A stretch of DNA of 64,000 bases from an uncultured Oscillospiraceae bacterium (GTDB lineage: Bacteria; Bacillota; Clostridia; Oscillospirales; Oscillospiraceae), in contig CAKUED010000004.1 of assembly GCA_934646005.1 (NCBI GenBank), forward strand, positions 77,151 through 141,150. The letters run 5' to 3'. Below, one piece after another: positions 1 to 7,252 of the stretch. Below the pieces are notes generated by a model. It had not been told where the DNA came from and did not search any database. It was given only the letters and a program-made list of their open reading frames with translations. How positions within the stretch are numbered: the stretch's first letter is position 1; each line of letters begins with the position of its first letter. The position numbers were made by a program, and so were the translations under genes.

Positions 1-465
1 GGCGACGCGGGCTTTGATGCCGCGCCGGACGCGCTGCTCATCGACGGCGGTCAGGAGCACGCCCAGTGCGTGCGCGAGGAGCTGGCGGCGATGGGGCTGT
101 CGCTGCCGATCTTCGGCATGGTCAAGGATAACCGCCACCGCACGCGCGCGCTCATCACGCCCGACGGCGCGGAGCTGAGCCTGACGGCGCAGCCGGCGGT
201 GTTTGCGCTCATCGGGCGCATTCAGGAGGAGACGCACCGCTTCGCCATCACCTATCACCGGCTGCTGCGCAGCCGCCATGTGCGCGCGTCGGCGCTGGAG
301 ACGATCGCGGGCATCGGACCGAAGCGGCGGCAGGATCTGCTGCGGCACTTTAAGTCTGTTACCGCGATCCGTGCGGCGAGCGTGGCAGAGCTGGCGCAGG
401 TCGTGCCGCAGAGCGCGGCGGAAGCTGTCTGGCAGTATTATCACAAGGAGGAGACGCAGCCATGA
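1..465 (+). CDS. uvrC: UvrABC excinuclease subunit C, C-terminal part (5' truncated by window edge)
   Basis: The reading frame is open from base 1, so only the last ~154 residues are present. The start has the UvrC signature LLIDGGQEH followed by GMVKDNRHRTR, which belongs to the RNase H-like C-terminal nuclease domain that makes the 5' incision in nucleotide excision repair. The end (IAGIGPKRRQDLLRHF) is the helix-hairpin-helix domain. UvrC acts in the cytoplasm with UvrA and UvrB on bulky DNA lesions. The stop overlaps the start of rsmD by four bases, so the two are translationally coupled. Assignment is firm; the N-terminal GIY-YIG nuclease lies outside the window. Confidence 0.95.
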   Translation, partial: GDAGFDAAPDALLIDGGQEHAQCVREELAAMGLSLPIFGMVKDNRHRTRALITPDGAELSLTAQPAVFALIGRIQEETHRFAITYHRLLRSRHVRASALETIAGIGPKRRQDLLRHFKSVTAIRAASVAELAQVVPQSAAEAVWQYYHKEETQP

Positions 466-1025
466 GAGTCATCACCGGCGCGGCGCGCAGCACGCCGCTC
501 AAAGCGCCCAAGGGGCTGGAAACGCGCCCGACGCTCGACCAGGTCAAGGAGGGGCTGTTTTCCGCCATCCAGTTTGACGTTCCCGGCGCGCGGGCACTCG
601 ACCTGTTTGCGGGGTCGGGGCAGCTCGGCATCGAGGCGCTCAGCCGCGGCGCTGCGCGGGCGGTGTTCGTGGACTGCCGCCGCGAGGCGCTGGACGTGGT
701 GCGCGAAAATCTTGCCAAAACGCGGCTGGAGACGCGCGCGCAGGTCGTGCGGATGGACTACATGGCGTATCTGGCGTCCTGCCGGGAGCAGTTCGACCTC
801 ATCTTCCTCGACCCGCCCTACGCGGAGGTTTTTCTGGAAAATGCATTAAATCGCATATCGGAAATTGACATTTTATCGCATCGTGGTATAATAATCTGCG
901 AAAGACCGATCGAAAAGCAGCTCTCAAGCCGATTCGGCGCGCTGACGCTTACAAAAACGTATCGGTACGGCAAAACGGCAGTGTCGCTTTACCGAAAAGA
1001 GAGCACGGGAGCGGAGGCATTATGA
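462..1025 (+). CDS. rsmD: 16S rRNA (guanine966-N2)-methyltransferase RsmD
   Basis: A 187-residue class I SAM-dependent methyltransferase of normal RsmD length. The start MRVITGAARS and the following RPTLDQVKEGLF are characteristic of the family. Motif I is DLFAGSGQLGIEA near residues 47-59, and the DPPY catalytic motif of N2-guanine/N6-adenine methylases is at about 117-120. RsmD methylates G966 of 16S rRNA during 30S assembly. The gene overlaps uvrC by 4 bp and its stop overlaps coaD by 4 bp, giving a compact uvrC-rsmD-coaD run; rsmD-coaD adjacency is common in Firmicutes. The last third is noticeably more AT-rich than the rest, which is a minor oddity. Confidence 0.95.
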   Translation: MRVITGAARSTPLKAPKGLETRPTLDQVKEGLFSAIQFDVPGARALDLFAGSGQLGIEALSRGAARAVFVDCRREALDVVRENLAKTRLETRAQVVRMDYMAYLASCREQFDLIFLDPPYAEVFLENALNRISEIDILSHRGIIICERPIEKQLSSRFGALTLTKTYRYGKTAVSLYRKESTGAEAL

Positions 1026-1507
1026 ACACGGCGATCTATCCCGGCAGCTTTGACCCGGTCACGAACGGGCATCTGAATATCATTCAGCGCGCGGCAAAGA
1101 GCTTTGATAAGCTCATCGTCTGCGTGATGGTCAACGCCGACAAGCGCCCGATGTTTACGGCGCAGGAGCGTGTGGAGCTGCTGCGGCGCGTCACGGCGGA
1201 CATTCCCAACGTGGAGATCGCGCACTCCGACCGGCTGCTGGCGGATTTTGCGCGCGAACGGAACTGCGGCGTGATCGTCAAGGGGCTGCGCGCGATGTCG
1301 GACTTTGAGCGCGAGTTTCAGATGGCGCTCATCAACCGCAAGCTCAATCCGGGGCTTGACACCATGTTTTTGACGGCGGAGCATCAGTTTATGTACCTCA
1401 GCTCCAGTATTGTCAAGGAGATGGGGCACTACGGCGCGGACCTGCGGGAATTTCTGCCCGAACAGATCATTGACGATTTTCGCTCCCGCCTGGCGGAGCT
1501 GAACTAA
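1022..1507 (+). CDS. coaD: Phosphopantetheine adenylyltransferase
   Basis: A 161-residue protein that makes dephospho-CoA from 4'-phosphopantetheine and ATP, the penultimate step of coenzyme A synthesis. The N-terminus AIYPGSFDPVTNGHLNI holds the nucleotidyltransferase T/HxGH signature (TNGH, residues 14-17). The C-terminal MYLSSSIVKEM matches the conserved ISSTxxR-like ATP-binding segment. Length and both motifs fit CoaD. The ATG overlaps the rsmD stop by four bases, implying coupled translation, and the next gene follows after 15 bp with a clear AGGAGG. Confidence 0.96.
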   Translation: MNTAIYPGSFDPVTNGHLNIIQRAAKSFDKLIVCVMVNADKRPMFTAQERVELLRRVTADIPNVEIAHSDRLLADFARERNCGVIVKGLRAMSDFEREFQMALINRKLNPGLDTMFLTAEHQFMYLSSSIVKEMGHYGADLREFLPEQIIDDFRSRLAELN

Positions 1508-1522
1508 GGAGGAGCAACAACT

Positions 1523-2020
1523 ATGGCAAACGGAGTAGAGGAGATCATTACCACCCTGTATGAAATGGTGCAGGACGCGTGGAGTCTGCCGCTGGGTGCG
1601 GAAAAATGCGTGGTCGAGCGCGACAAGGTGCTCGATCTGCTTGATGAGATCAGCAACCAGCTCCCGGGCGAGCTGAAGCAGGCAAAGACCATCGTGGAAT
1701 CGCGCAACGAGGTCATCACCAACGCCAAGCGCGAGGCGGAAAATATCCTCAAGCAGGCAGAGCAGCGCGCCAAGCAGATGGTCTCCCGCGAGGAGATTTA
1801 CCGGCAGGCGGAGCAGGAGGCCAACGATATGATCCGCGCCGCGCAGCAGAAGATCAAGGAGCTGCGTCAGGTCACGAACGACTATGTGGACGACGCGATG
1901 AAGCGCACGGAGGATTCCATTGCGCAGTCGCTGTCCGACCTGCGCGAGTCGCGCGCCAAGTTCCGCGCGCTGGTGAACCCGCAGGCGGCAAAGCCGTCGC
2001 CCATCATCGAGGACGTCTAA
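1523..2020 (+). CDS. Coiled-coil protein, V-ATPase subunit H/E-like helix (function unknown)
   Basis: This 165-residue protein has no signal peptide or membrane segment. Residues ~30-150 are almost wholly helical and charged, with heptad-like Ala/Leu spacing (AKREAENILKQAEQRAKQM, then EQEANDMIRAAQQKIKEL). That resembles the long peripheral-stalk helices of V-type ATPase subunit E/H proteins, and automated pipelines often name it so, but no other ATPase subunits are nearby. The same kind of gene often follows coaD in clostridia. It has a strong AGGAGG ribosome site and closes the uvrC-rsmD-coaD run. A structural or scaffolding role is plausible; I do not assign a function. Confidence 0.6.
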   Translation: MANGVEEIITTLYEMVQDAWSLPLGAEKCVVERDKVLDLLDEISNQLPGELKQAKTIVESRNEVITNAKREAENILKQAEQRAKQMVSREEIYRQAEQEANDMIRAAQQKIKELRQVTNDYVDDAMKRTEDSIAQSLSDLRESRAKFRALVNPQAAKPSPIIEDV

Positions 2021-2040
2021 GCGCGCCCTCCCATACCGCC

Positions 2041-2269
2041 ACAGGCAAGGAAGAGGAAGAGTACGACTGTGATCCCGTGCAGAGAGAAGGCGTTTGGTGC
2101 AAGCCTTTCGGGAGACAGTCCGAACGTCGCCTCAGAGCTGCGGGCTGAAATGCAGTAAGCCCCGCCGGGTGCGCCCGTTACAGAGCAAAGAGCGCCCGTT
2201 TTCGGGAACTCAGGTGGTACCACGGAGCAAGACTTCGCCCTGAACTAAACGCAGTTCAGGGCGTTTTTT
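2041..2269 (+). promoter_or_regulatory. T-box riboswitch, tRNA-Val (specifier GUC)
   Basis: The leader carries the T-box core AGGTGGTACCACGG at 2212-2225, followed by an 11-bp perfect terminator stem (2236-2246 with 2253-2263) and a T6 run at 2264-2269. Upstream, AGAGAG and GGTGCAAG elements typical of Stem I lie near 2080-2103. The candidate specifier codon GTC (2126-2128) sits six bases before GAGC, the same spacing as in the other two T-boxes of this window. Uncharged tRNA-Val should stabilise the antiterminator and allow transcription onward to valS. I see no convincing promoter directly upstream, so transcription may enter from the coaD operon. Confidence 0.9.
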
Positions 2270-2312
2270 GCAGGCAGCGCGGCTGCCGGAAATAAAGAGA
2301 AGGAGCAAACCT

Positions 2313-2963
2313 ATGCAAACTGAATTTGTATTTGCCCCCGGCGGCTACGCCATGGACTTGGAGGGCGAGCTTGCAAAAGCCCTACAGGCACGCACGGAGA
2401 TGCTCGCGCGCAAGCGCAACCCCAGGCTCTGGAGACTGACCGACCAGATGCAGAGCTTTGCCGCGTCAGGACCTGAGCAGAGGGAATTGCAGCGGCGGCG
2501 CATCATCGGCTACGGGATGACGGCGGTGCTGTTCCTCGCGGCGGCGGCGCTGCTCATTTTTGGCTTTACCGAGCCGCGCGACCGGCGGATGATCGCCATC
2601 GGCGGCGTTTGCGCGCTGCTGGCGGTCTCGCGCGTGCTGCCGCTTGTGACGACAGGCAGCTCCATCACACGCTATGCCAAGGCAGCGCACCAGCACCTGA
2701 CGAGCCTGCGCGCGGCGGATTTTTCGCAGAAGCCGACCATCCGCTTTACAGAGGACAAGATGCGCATCCAGTCGAATCTCGGCGGCAGGGACTATGACTA
2801 CGACACCATGGAAGCGTTTGTGGAAACGCCGCGGCTGTTTGTGCTGACGCACAGCGGCGCGGCGACCGTTCTGCAAAAGCAGGATCTGGTGCTCGGCACG
2901 CCGGAGGAATTTAAGGATTTTTTCCTGTCCCACGCGCAGCCGTTATCCGCTGAATTAGTGTAA
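2313..2963 (+). CDS. Small membrane protein, YcxB-like (function unknown)
   Basis: I start the gene at the ATG at 2313 because GAGAAGGAG precedes it at good spacing; an upstream in-frame ATG at 2268 falls in the T-box terminator tail. The 216-residue product has a cytoplasmic N-terminal stretch, two adjacent hydrophobic segments (~residues 70-90 and ~97-115), and a C-terminal soluble domain in which DYDTMEAFVETPRLFVLTHSG resembles the YcxB C-terminal domain. The gene sits between the valine T-box terminator and valS with only 24 bp to valS, so its expression should respond to tRNA-Val charging. The role is unknown. Confidence 0.6.
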   Translation: MQTEFVFAPGGYAMDLEGELAKALQARTEMLARKRNPRLWRLTDQMQSFAASGPEQRELQRRRIIGYGMTAVLFLAAAALLIFGFTEPRDRRMIAIGGVCALLAVSRVLPLVTTGSSITRYAKAAHQHLTSLRAADFSQKPTIRFTEDKMRIQSNLGGRDYDYDTMEAFVETPRLFVLTHSGAATVLQKQDLVLGTPEEFKDFFLSHAQPLSAELV

Positions 2964-2987
2964 ATCATCAACTTTAGGAGATATACC

Positions 2988-5627
2988 ATGAGAAAAGAAT
3001 TACCCAAACAGTATGACCCCAAACAGGTCGAGGGGCAGATCTACGAGCTGTGGATGGAGAACGACTGCTTTAAGGCAACGCCCGATCCCGACAAGAAGCC
3101 GTACTGCATCGTCATGCCGCCTCCCAACGTGACGGGGCAGCTCCACATGGGGCACGCGCTGGACTCCACGCTTCAGGACATCCTGACGCGCTACCGCCGG
3201 ATGCAGGGCTACAGCGCCCTGTGGCTGCCGGGCACGGATCACGCGGGCATCGCCACGCAGATCAAGGTTGAGGAAGAGCTGCGCAAGAATGAGGGCTTGA
3301 CGCGCTACGACCTCGGACGTGAGAAATTCCTCGAGCGCGTGTGGGCGTGGAAGGAGAAGTACGGCAGCCGCATTGTGCAGCAGCAGAAAAAGCTGGGCGT
3401 GTCGTGTGACTGGTCGCGCAGCCGCTTTACGATGGACGACGGCTGCTCCAAAGCCGTGCGCGAGACGTTCTGCGAGCTGTATGACAAGGGACTCATCTAC
3501 AAGGGCAGCCGCATCATCAACTGGTGTCCGCACTGCATCACGGCGCTCTCCGACGCCGAGGTCGAGTATGTGGACAAGCCCGGTCATCTGTGGTATATCC
3601 GCTATCCACTTACCGACGGCAGCGGCGACATCGTGGTCGCCACCACCCGCCCGGAGACGATGATGGGCGATACCGGCGTCGCCGTGAACCCGGAGGACGA
3701 GAAGTTTAAGCACCTCATCGGCAAGACCTGCATCCTGCCGATCATGAACCGCGAGATTCCCATCATCGGCGATGAATACTGCGAGATCGGCTTCGGCACA
3801 GGCGCGGTCAAAATGACCCCGGCGCACGACCCCAACGACTTTGAGGTCGGTCTGCGTCATAACCTTGAGATCATCCGCGTCATCGCCGACGACGGCAGGA
3901 TCAACGAAAACGGCGGCAAGTATAACGGCATGGACCGCTACGAGTGCCGCAAGGCGATCGTGAAGGACCTCGAAGAACAGGGCTACCTCATCAAGACCGA
4001 GCCGTACAGCCACAACGTGGGCACCTGCTATCGCTGCCACAATGACGTCGAGCCGCTCATCTCCGCGCAGTGGTTCGTGAAGATGGAGCCGCTTGCCAAG
4101 GAAGCGCTGCGCATCGTGAAGGACGGCGGCGTGCGCTTTGTGCCGGATCGCTTTACGAAGATCTATAACAACTGGATGGAAAATGTGCATGACTGGTGCA
4201 TTTCCCGCCAGCTCTGGTGGGGTCATCAGATCCCGGCGTGGTACTGCGCCGACTGCGGGCACATCAACGTCTCCCGCGACGACCCGGTAAAGTGCGAGCA
4301 GTGCGGCAGCACGAAGCTCACGCGCGACGAGGACGTGCTGGACACCTGGTTCTCGTCTGCGCTGTGGCCGTTCTCCACGCTCGGCTGGCCAGACCTTGAC
4401 TCCGCCGACCTCAAGTACTGGTATCCCACGACCGATATGGTCACGGGCTATGACATCATTTTCTTCTGGGTGGCGCGCATGATCTTCTCCGGCATGGAGC
4501 AGATGAAGAAAGAGCCGTTCAAGACGGTGTTCATCCACGGTCTGGTGCGCGACGATAAGGGACGCAAGATGTCCAAATCGCTCGGCAACGGCATCGACCC
4601 GCTGGAGATGGCGGACACCTACGGCGCGGACGCGCTGCGCTTTAACCTCATTACCGGCAACTCGCCCGGCAACGATATGCGCTTTTATGTGGAAAAGTGC
4701 GAGGCGATGCGCAACTTTGCCAACAAGATCTGGAACGCCAGCCGCTATGTGCTCATGAACCTGAGCGTGGACGAGCCGGGTCTGCCAGACGTTTCGAAGC
4801 TGGAGCTGGAGGATAAGTGGGTGCTGTCCAAGCTCAATACGCTCATCCGCGAGGTCACGGAGAATATGGACGCCTACGAGCTGGGCGTTGCTTCCGCCAA
4901 GGTGTACGACTTTATCTGGGACACCTACTGCGACTGGTATATCGAGCTGACGAAGGCGCGGCTGTATGACGCGGACGATGAGAGCAAGCGCATCGCGCAG
5001 CAGGTGCTCGTGTATGTGCTCGATCAGCTTCTGCGGCTGCTGCATCCGTTCATGCCGTTCATCACCGAAGAAATTTGGCAGGCGATCCCGCATGAGGGCG
5101 ATTTCCTCATCCGCGCCGAATGGCCCACGCCGAATGCGGCGCTGGACTTTGCCGCGGAGGCGGACGCGCTGGAAATGGTGAAAAACGCGATCTCGGCGAT
5201 CCGCGCCCGCCGTGCGGAGATGAACGTGCCGCCGTCGCGCAAGGCGGCGCTGTACGTCGTGTCGGCGCATAACGACTATTTCCGACAGGGCGAGGGCTTT
5301 ATCCGCCGCCTTGCCTATGCCGATCAGGTCGTCCTGTGCGACGAAGACCCCAAGGGGCACGAGGATATGCTCTGCGTCGTCACGGCGGACGCGAAGCTCT
5401 ATATCCCGCTCGATCAGCTCATCGACACCGAAAAGGAGCTGGCGCGCATTGCCAAGGAAAAGGAGAACTGCCTGAAGCAGATCGCCATGTTTGAGGGTAA
5501 GCTCTCCAATGAGAGCTTCGTCTCCCGCGCGCCGGAAAAGGTCGTAAACGATCAGCGCGACAAGCTCGCCAAGGCAAAGGCGCTGCTCGAGCAGCTCGAG
5601 GGCAGCGAAAAGCGCCTGAAAAAATAA
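2988..5627 (+). CDS. valS: Valyl-tRNA synthetase
   Basis: An 879-residue class Ia aminoacyl-tRNA synthetase that charges tRNA-Val. The HIGH-type motif is HMGH at residues 53-56 within [15 protein letters not shown]. The CP1 editing domain includes [16 protein letters not shown]. The KMSKS loop is at about 527-531, followed by the anticodon-binding region and a C-terminal coiled-coil arm that ends in a Lys-rich tail, as expected for ValRS. Length is normal. TTAGGAG precedes the ATG. The gene is the main target of the upstream GUC T-box, with one small membrane-protein gene in between. Confidence 0.97.
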   Translation: MRKELPKQYDPKQVEGQIYELWMENDCFKATPDPDKKPYCIVMPPPNVTGQLHMGHALDSTLQDILTRYRRMQGYSALWLPGTDHAGIATQIKVEEELRKNEGLTRYDLGREKFLERVWAWKEKYGSRIVQQQKKLGVSCDWSRSRFTMDDGCSKAVRETFCELYDKGLIYKGSRIINWCPHCITALSDAEVEYVDKPGHLWYIRYPLTDGSGDIVVATTRPETMMGDTGVAVNPEDEKFKHLIGKTCILPIMNREIPIIGDEYCEIGFGTGAVKMTPAHDPNDFEVGLRHNLEIIRVIADDGRINENGGKYNGMDRYECRKAIVKDLEEQGYLIKTEPYSHNVGTCYRCHNDVEPLISAQWFVKMEPLAKEALRIVKDGGVRFVPDRFTKIYNNWMENVHDWCISRQLWWGHQIPAWYCADCGHINVSRDDPVKCEQCGSTKLTRDEDVLDTWFSSALWPFSTLGWPDLDSADLKYWYPTTDMVTGYDIIFFWVARMIFSGMEQMKKEPFKTVFIHGLVRDDKGRKMSKSLGNGIDPLEMADTYGADALRFNLITGNSPGNDMRFYVEKCEAMRNFANKIWNASRYVLMNLSVDEPGLPDVSKLELEDKWVLSKLNTLIREVTENMDAYELGVASAKVYDFIWDTYCDWYIELTKARLYDADDESKRIAQQVLVYVLDQLLRLLHPFMPFITEEIWQAIPHEGDFLIRAEWPTPNAALDFAAEADALEMVKNAISAIRARRAEMNVPPSRKAALYVVSAHNDYFRQGEGFIRRLAYADQVVLCDEDPKGHEDMLCVVTADAKLYIPLDQLIDTEKELARIAKEKENCLKQIAMFEGKLSNESFVSRAPEKVVNDQRDKLAKAKALLEQLEGSEKRLKK

Positions 5628-5673
5628 ATCCCGCGCCCGTTCGACGGGAAAATCGCGGCAGAAAAACTATACT

Positions 5674-5708
5674 GGACACGCACACAGCGGTGTGCGTGTC
5701 CATTTTTT
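5674..5708 (+). terminator. Rho-independent terminator after valS
   Basis: A 12-bp perfect stem (5674-5685 with 5690-5701, loop AGCG) is followed by ATTTTTTG. It separates valS from the spoIIA operon, which lies just downstream, so spoIIAA must use its own promoter. I could not find a convincing sigma-H promoter in the ~100 bp available. Confidence 0.9.
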
Positions 5709-5728
5709 GTTTCCGGGAGGATGTACCG

Positions 5729-6052
5729 ATGAATCTGACCAGTTTTTTGCAGGAAAAGCAGCTCACCATCGCGCTGCGCGGCGAGATCGACCACCACTCC
5801 GCACGCGACATTCTGCGGGTGGTGAGCAACAAGATCGACCTCTATCTGCCGCTTGCGTGCGTGCTGGACTTCCGCGAGGTCACGTTTATGGATTCCAGCG
5901 GCATTGCCATCGTCATCTCGGCGCTGCGCAAAATGCGCGAGCTGAGTGGGCGGCTGGTGCTGCGGGACGTGCCGCCGCAGCCGATGAAGGTGCTGCGCGC
6001 GTCCGGCATGGAGCAGATCGTGGAAATTGAAGAGAGGAGCGTTTCCGTATGA
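5729..6052 (+). CDS. spoIIAA: Anti-sigma F factor antagonist SpoIIAA
   Basis: A 107-residue STAS-domain protein. In its unphosphorylated form it binds SpoIIAB and frees sigma-F in the forespore. The phosphorylation motif MDSSG lies at residues 54-58 and the second Ser is the expected target of SpoIIAB kinase. The N-terminal strand ALRGEIDHHSA matches the family. The start at 5729 has GGGAGG upstream; the earlier in-frame ATG overlaps the valS terminator. The stop overlaps the spoIIAB ATG by 4 bp. Order spoIIAA-spoIIAB-sigF is the classic sporulation operon. Confidence 0.95.
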   Translation: MNLTSFLQEKQLTIALRGEIDHHSARDILRVVSNKIDLYLPLACVLDFREVTFMDSSGIAIVISALRKMRELSGRLVLRDVPPQPMKVLRASGMEQIVEIEERSVSV

Positions 6053-6489
6053 AGCCTGAAAACAGCATGAGCGTGGAGTTTCCCAGCCGGTCGGCAAATG
6101 AGGCGCTGGCGCGCGCGGTCGTAGCGTGCTTTGCCGCGCAGCTCGACCCCACGCTCGACGAGCTGGGCGATATTAAGACCGCCGTGTCCGAGGCGGTGAC
6201 GAACTGCATCGTCCACGCCTACCGCGACACCATCGGACCAATCACCGTCCGCTGCCGCGTGCTGCCGGACAATGTGCTGGACATCGTGGTGAAGGACAAG
6301 GGCTGCGGCATCGCGGACGTCGCCGAAGCGCGAAGGCCCATGTTCACCACCGGCGGCGAGGAGCGCAGCGGCATGGGCTTTACGATCATGGAGAGCTTTA
6401 TGACGAGCCTGCGCGTGACCTCGCGCCCCGGCAAGGGCACGAGCGTACATATGAAGCGAAAGATCGTCCGGCGGGGGCAGGCGGATTGA
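6049..6489 (+). CDS. spoIIAB: Anti-sigma F factor / serine kinase SpoIIAB
   Basis: A 146-residue GHKL-family ATPase that holds sigma-F inactive and phosphorylates SpoIIAA. The N box SEAVTNCIVHAY lies at residues 47-58 with Asn52, the G1 box DKGCGI at 83-88, and the G2 box SGMGF at 107-111; all ATP-binding motifs are intact. It overlaps spoIIAA by four bases and the sigF start by four bases, so the three proteins are made in coupled, near-stoichiometric fashion, which suits the partner-switching mechanism. Confidence 0.95.
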   Translation: MKPENSMSVEFPSRSANEALARAVVACFAAQLDPTLDELGDIKTAVSEAVTNCIVHAYRDTIGPITVRCRVLPDNVLDIVVKDKGCGIADVAEARRPMFTTGGEERSGMGFTIMESFMTSLRVTSRPGKGTSVHMKRKIVRRGQAD

Positions 6490-7190
6490 GCGCGCCGCAG
6501 GAGGAGCTTATCCAGAGAAGTCAGGCGGGCGACCGTGCGGCGACCGAACAGCTCGTGGTGGATAATTCCGGGCTCATCTGGTCGGTCGCGCGGCGGTATT
6601 TCGGGCGCGGCATTGACCCGGACGATCTCTACCAGCTCGGCTGCGTCGGCTTTCTCAAGGCAATCGCCGGGTTTGACGCCGCCTACGGCACGCAGTTTTC
6701 CACCTACGCCGTGCCGAAGATCGCGGGCGAGATCCGCCGCTTTCTGCGCGACGACGGCAGCGTGAAGGTCAGCCGCAGCATTAAAGAACGCGCGGCGGGC
6801 ATCAAAATGGCACGCCAGCGGCTCACGGCGCGGCTCGGGCGCGAGCCGGGCGTTTCGGAACTGGCGGCGGAGCTGGGGCTGACGCCGGAGGAGATCGCGT
6901 CGGCGGAGACGGCGACAGCGAGCGCCGAATCCATCCAGCGCCAGACGGGCGAGGAGGGCTTTTCACTCGAGGATGTGCTGTGTACCGACGGCATGGAGGA
7001 GCGCATCGTGGAGTCGCTGTCGCTGCGCGCGGCGCTTGCGCAGCTCTCCGGGCGGGAACGGCTGGTGATCGACCTGCGGTATTTCCACGCCCTGACGCAG
7101 GAGCGGGTGGCAAAGATCATCGGCGTATCGCAGGTGCAGGTCAGCCGCATCGAGAAAAAGGCGCTGGCGAATCTGAGAAATTACATTTAA
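6486..7190 (+). CDS. sigF: RNA polymerase sporulation sigma factor SigF
   Basis: A 234-residue sigma-70 family factor. Region 2 contains DPDDLYQLGCVGFLKAI and the -10-recognition segment FSTYAVPKIAGEIRRFLRDDG, both typical of SigF/SigG. Region 4 ends with a helix-turn-helix, TQERVAKIIGVSQVQVSRIEKKAL. It directs early forespore transcription. The frame begins with TTG at 6486, nested in the spoIIAB stop (TTGA), and no ATG lies nearby that would preserve region 1.2. A rare start codon coupled to the upstream gene would keep SigF no more abundant than its inhibitor. The genomic position after spoIIAB separates it from sigG. Confidence 0.95.
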   Translation: MSAPQEELIQRSQAGDRAATEQLVVDNSGLIWSVARRYFGRGIDPDDLYQLGCVGFLKAIAGFDAAYGTQFSTYAVPKIAGEIRRFLRDDGSVKVSRSIKERAAGIKMARQRLTARLGREPGVSELAAELGLTPEEIASAETATASAESIQRQTGEEGFSLEDVLCTDGMEERIVESLSLRAALAQLSGRERLVIDLRYFHALTQERVAKIIGVSQVQVSRIEKKALANLRNYI

Positions 7191-7193
7191 GTA

Positions 7194-7222
7194 TCGACAA
7201 AAATCGCCGGATGTATTAAAAT
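7194..7222 (+). promoter_or_regulatory. Sigma-A-type promoter for pcrA
   Basis: TCGACA (7194-7199), a 17-bp spacer and TAAAAT (7217-7222) lie in the short gap after sigF, 30 bp upstream of the pcrA ATG. An AGGTGA ribosome site follows at 7243. This would allow vegetative expression of the repair genes independent of the spoIIA operon. Confidence 0.55.
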
Positions 7223-7252
7223 AGCGGTATCTATAGAGGCACAGGTGAACAC

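Noticed and set aside
3000..5360. 786-codon minus-strand frame across valS
   Set aside because: It is antisense to an unambiguous valyl-tRNA synthetase gene and has no motifs of its own.
5628..5728. Sigma-H promoter for the spoIIA operon
   Set aside because: I found no AGGA-type -35 with GAAT-type -10 at proper spacing; the space is mostly the valS terminator.
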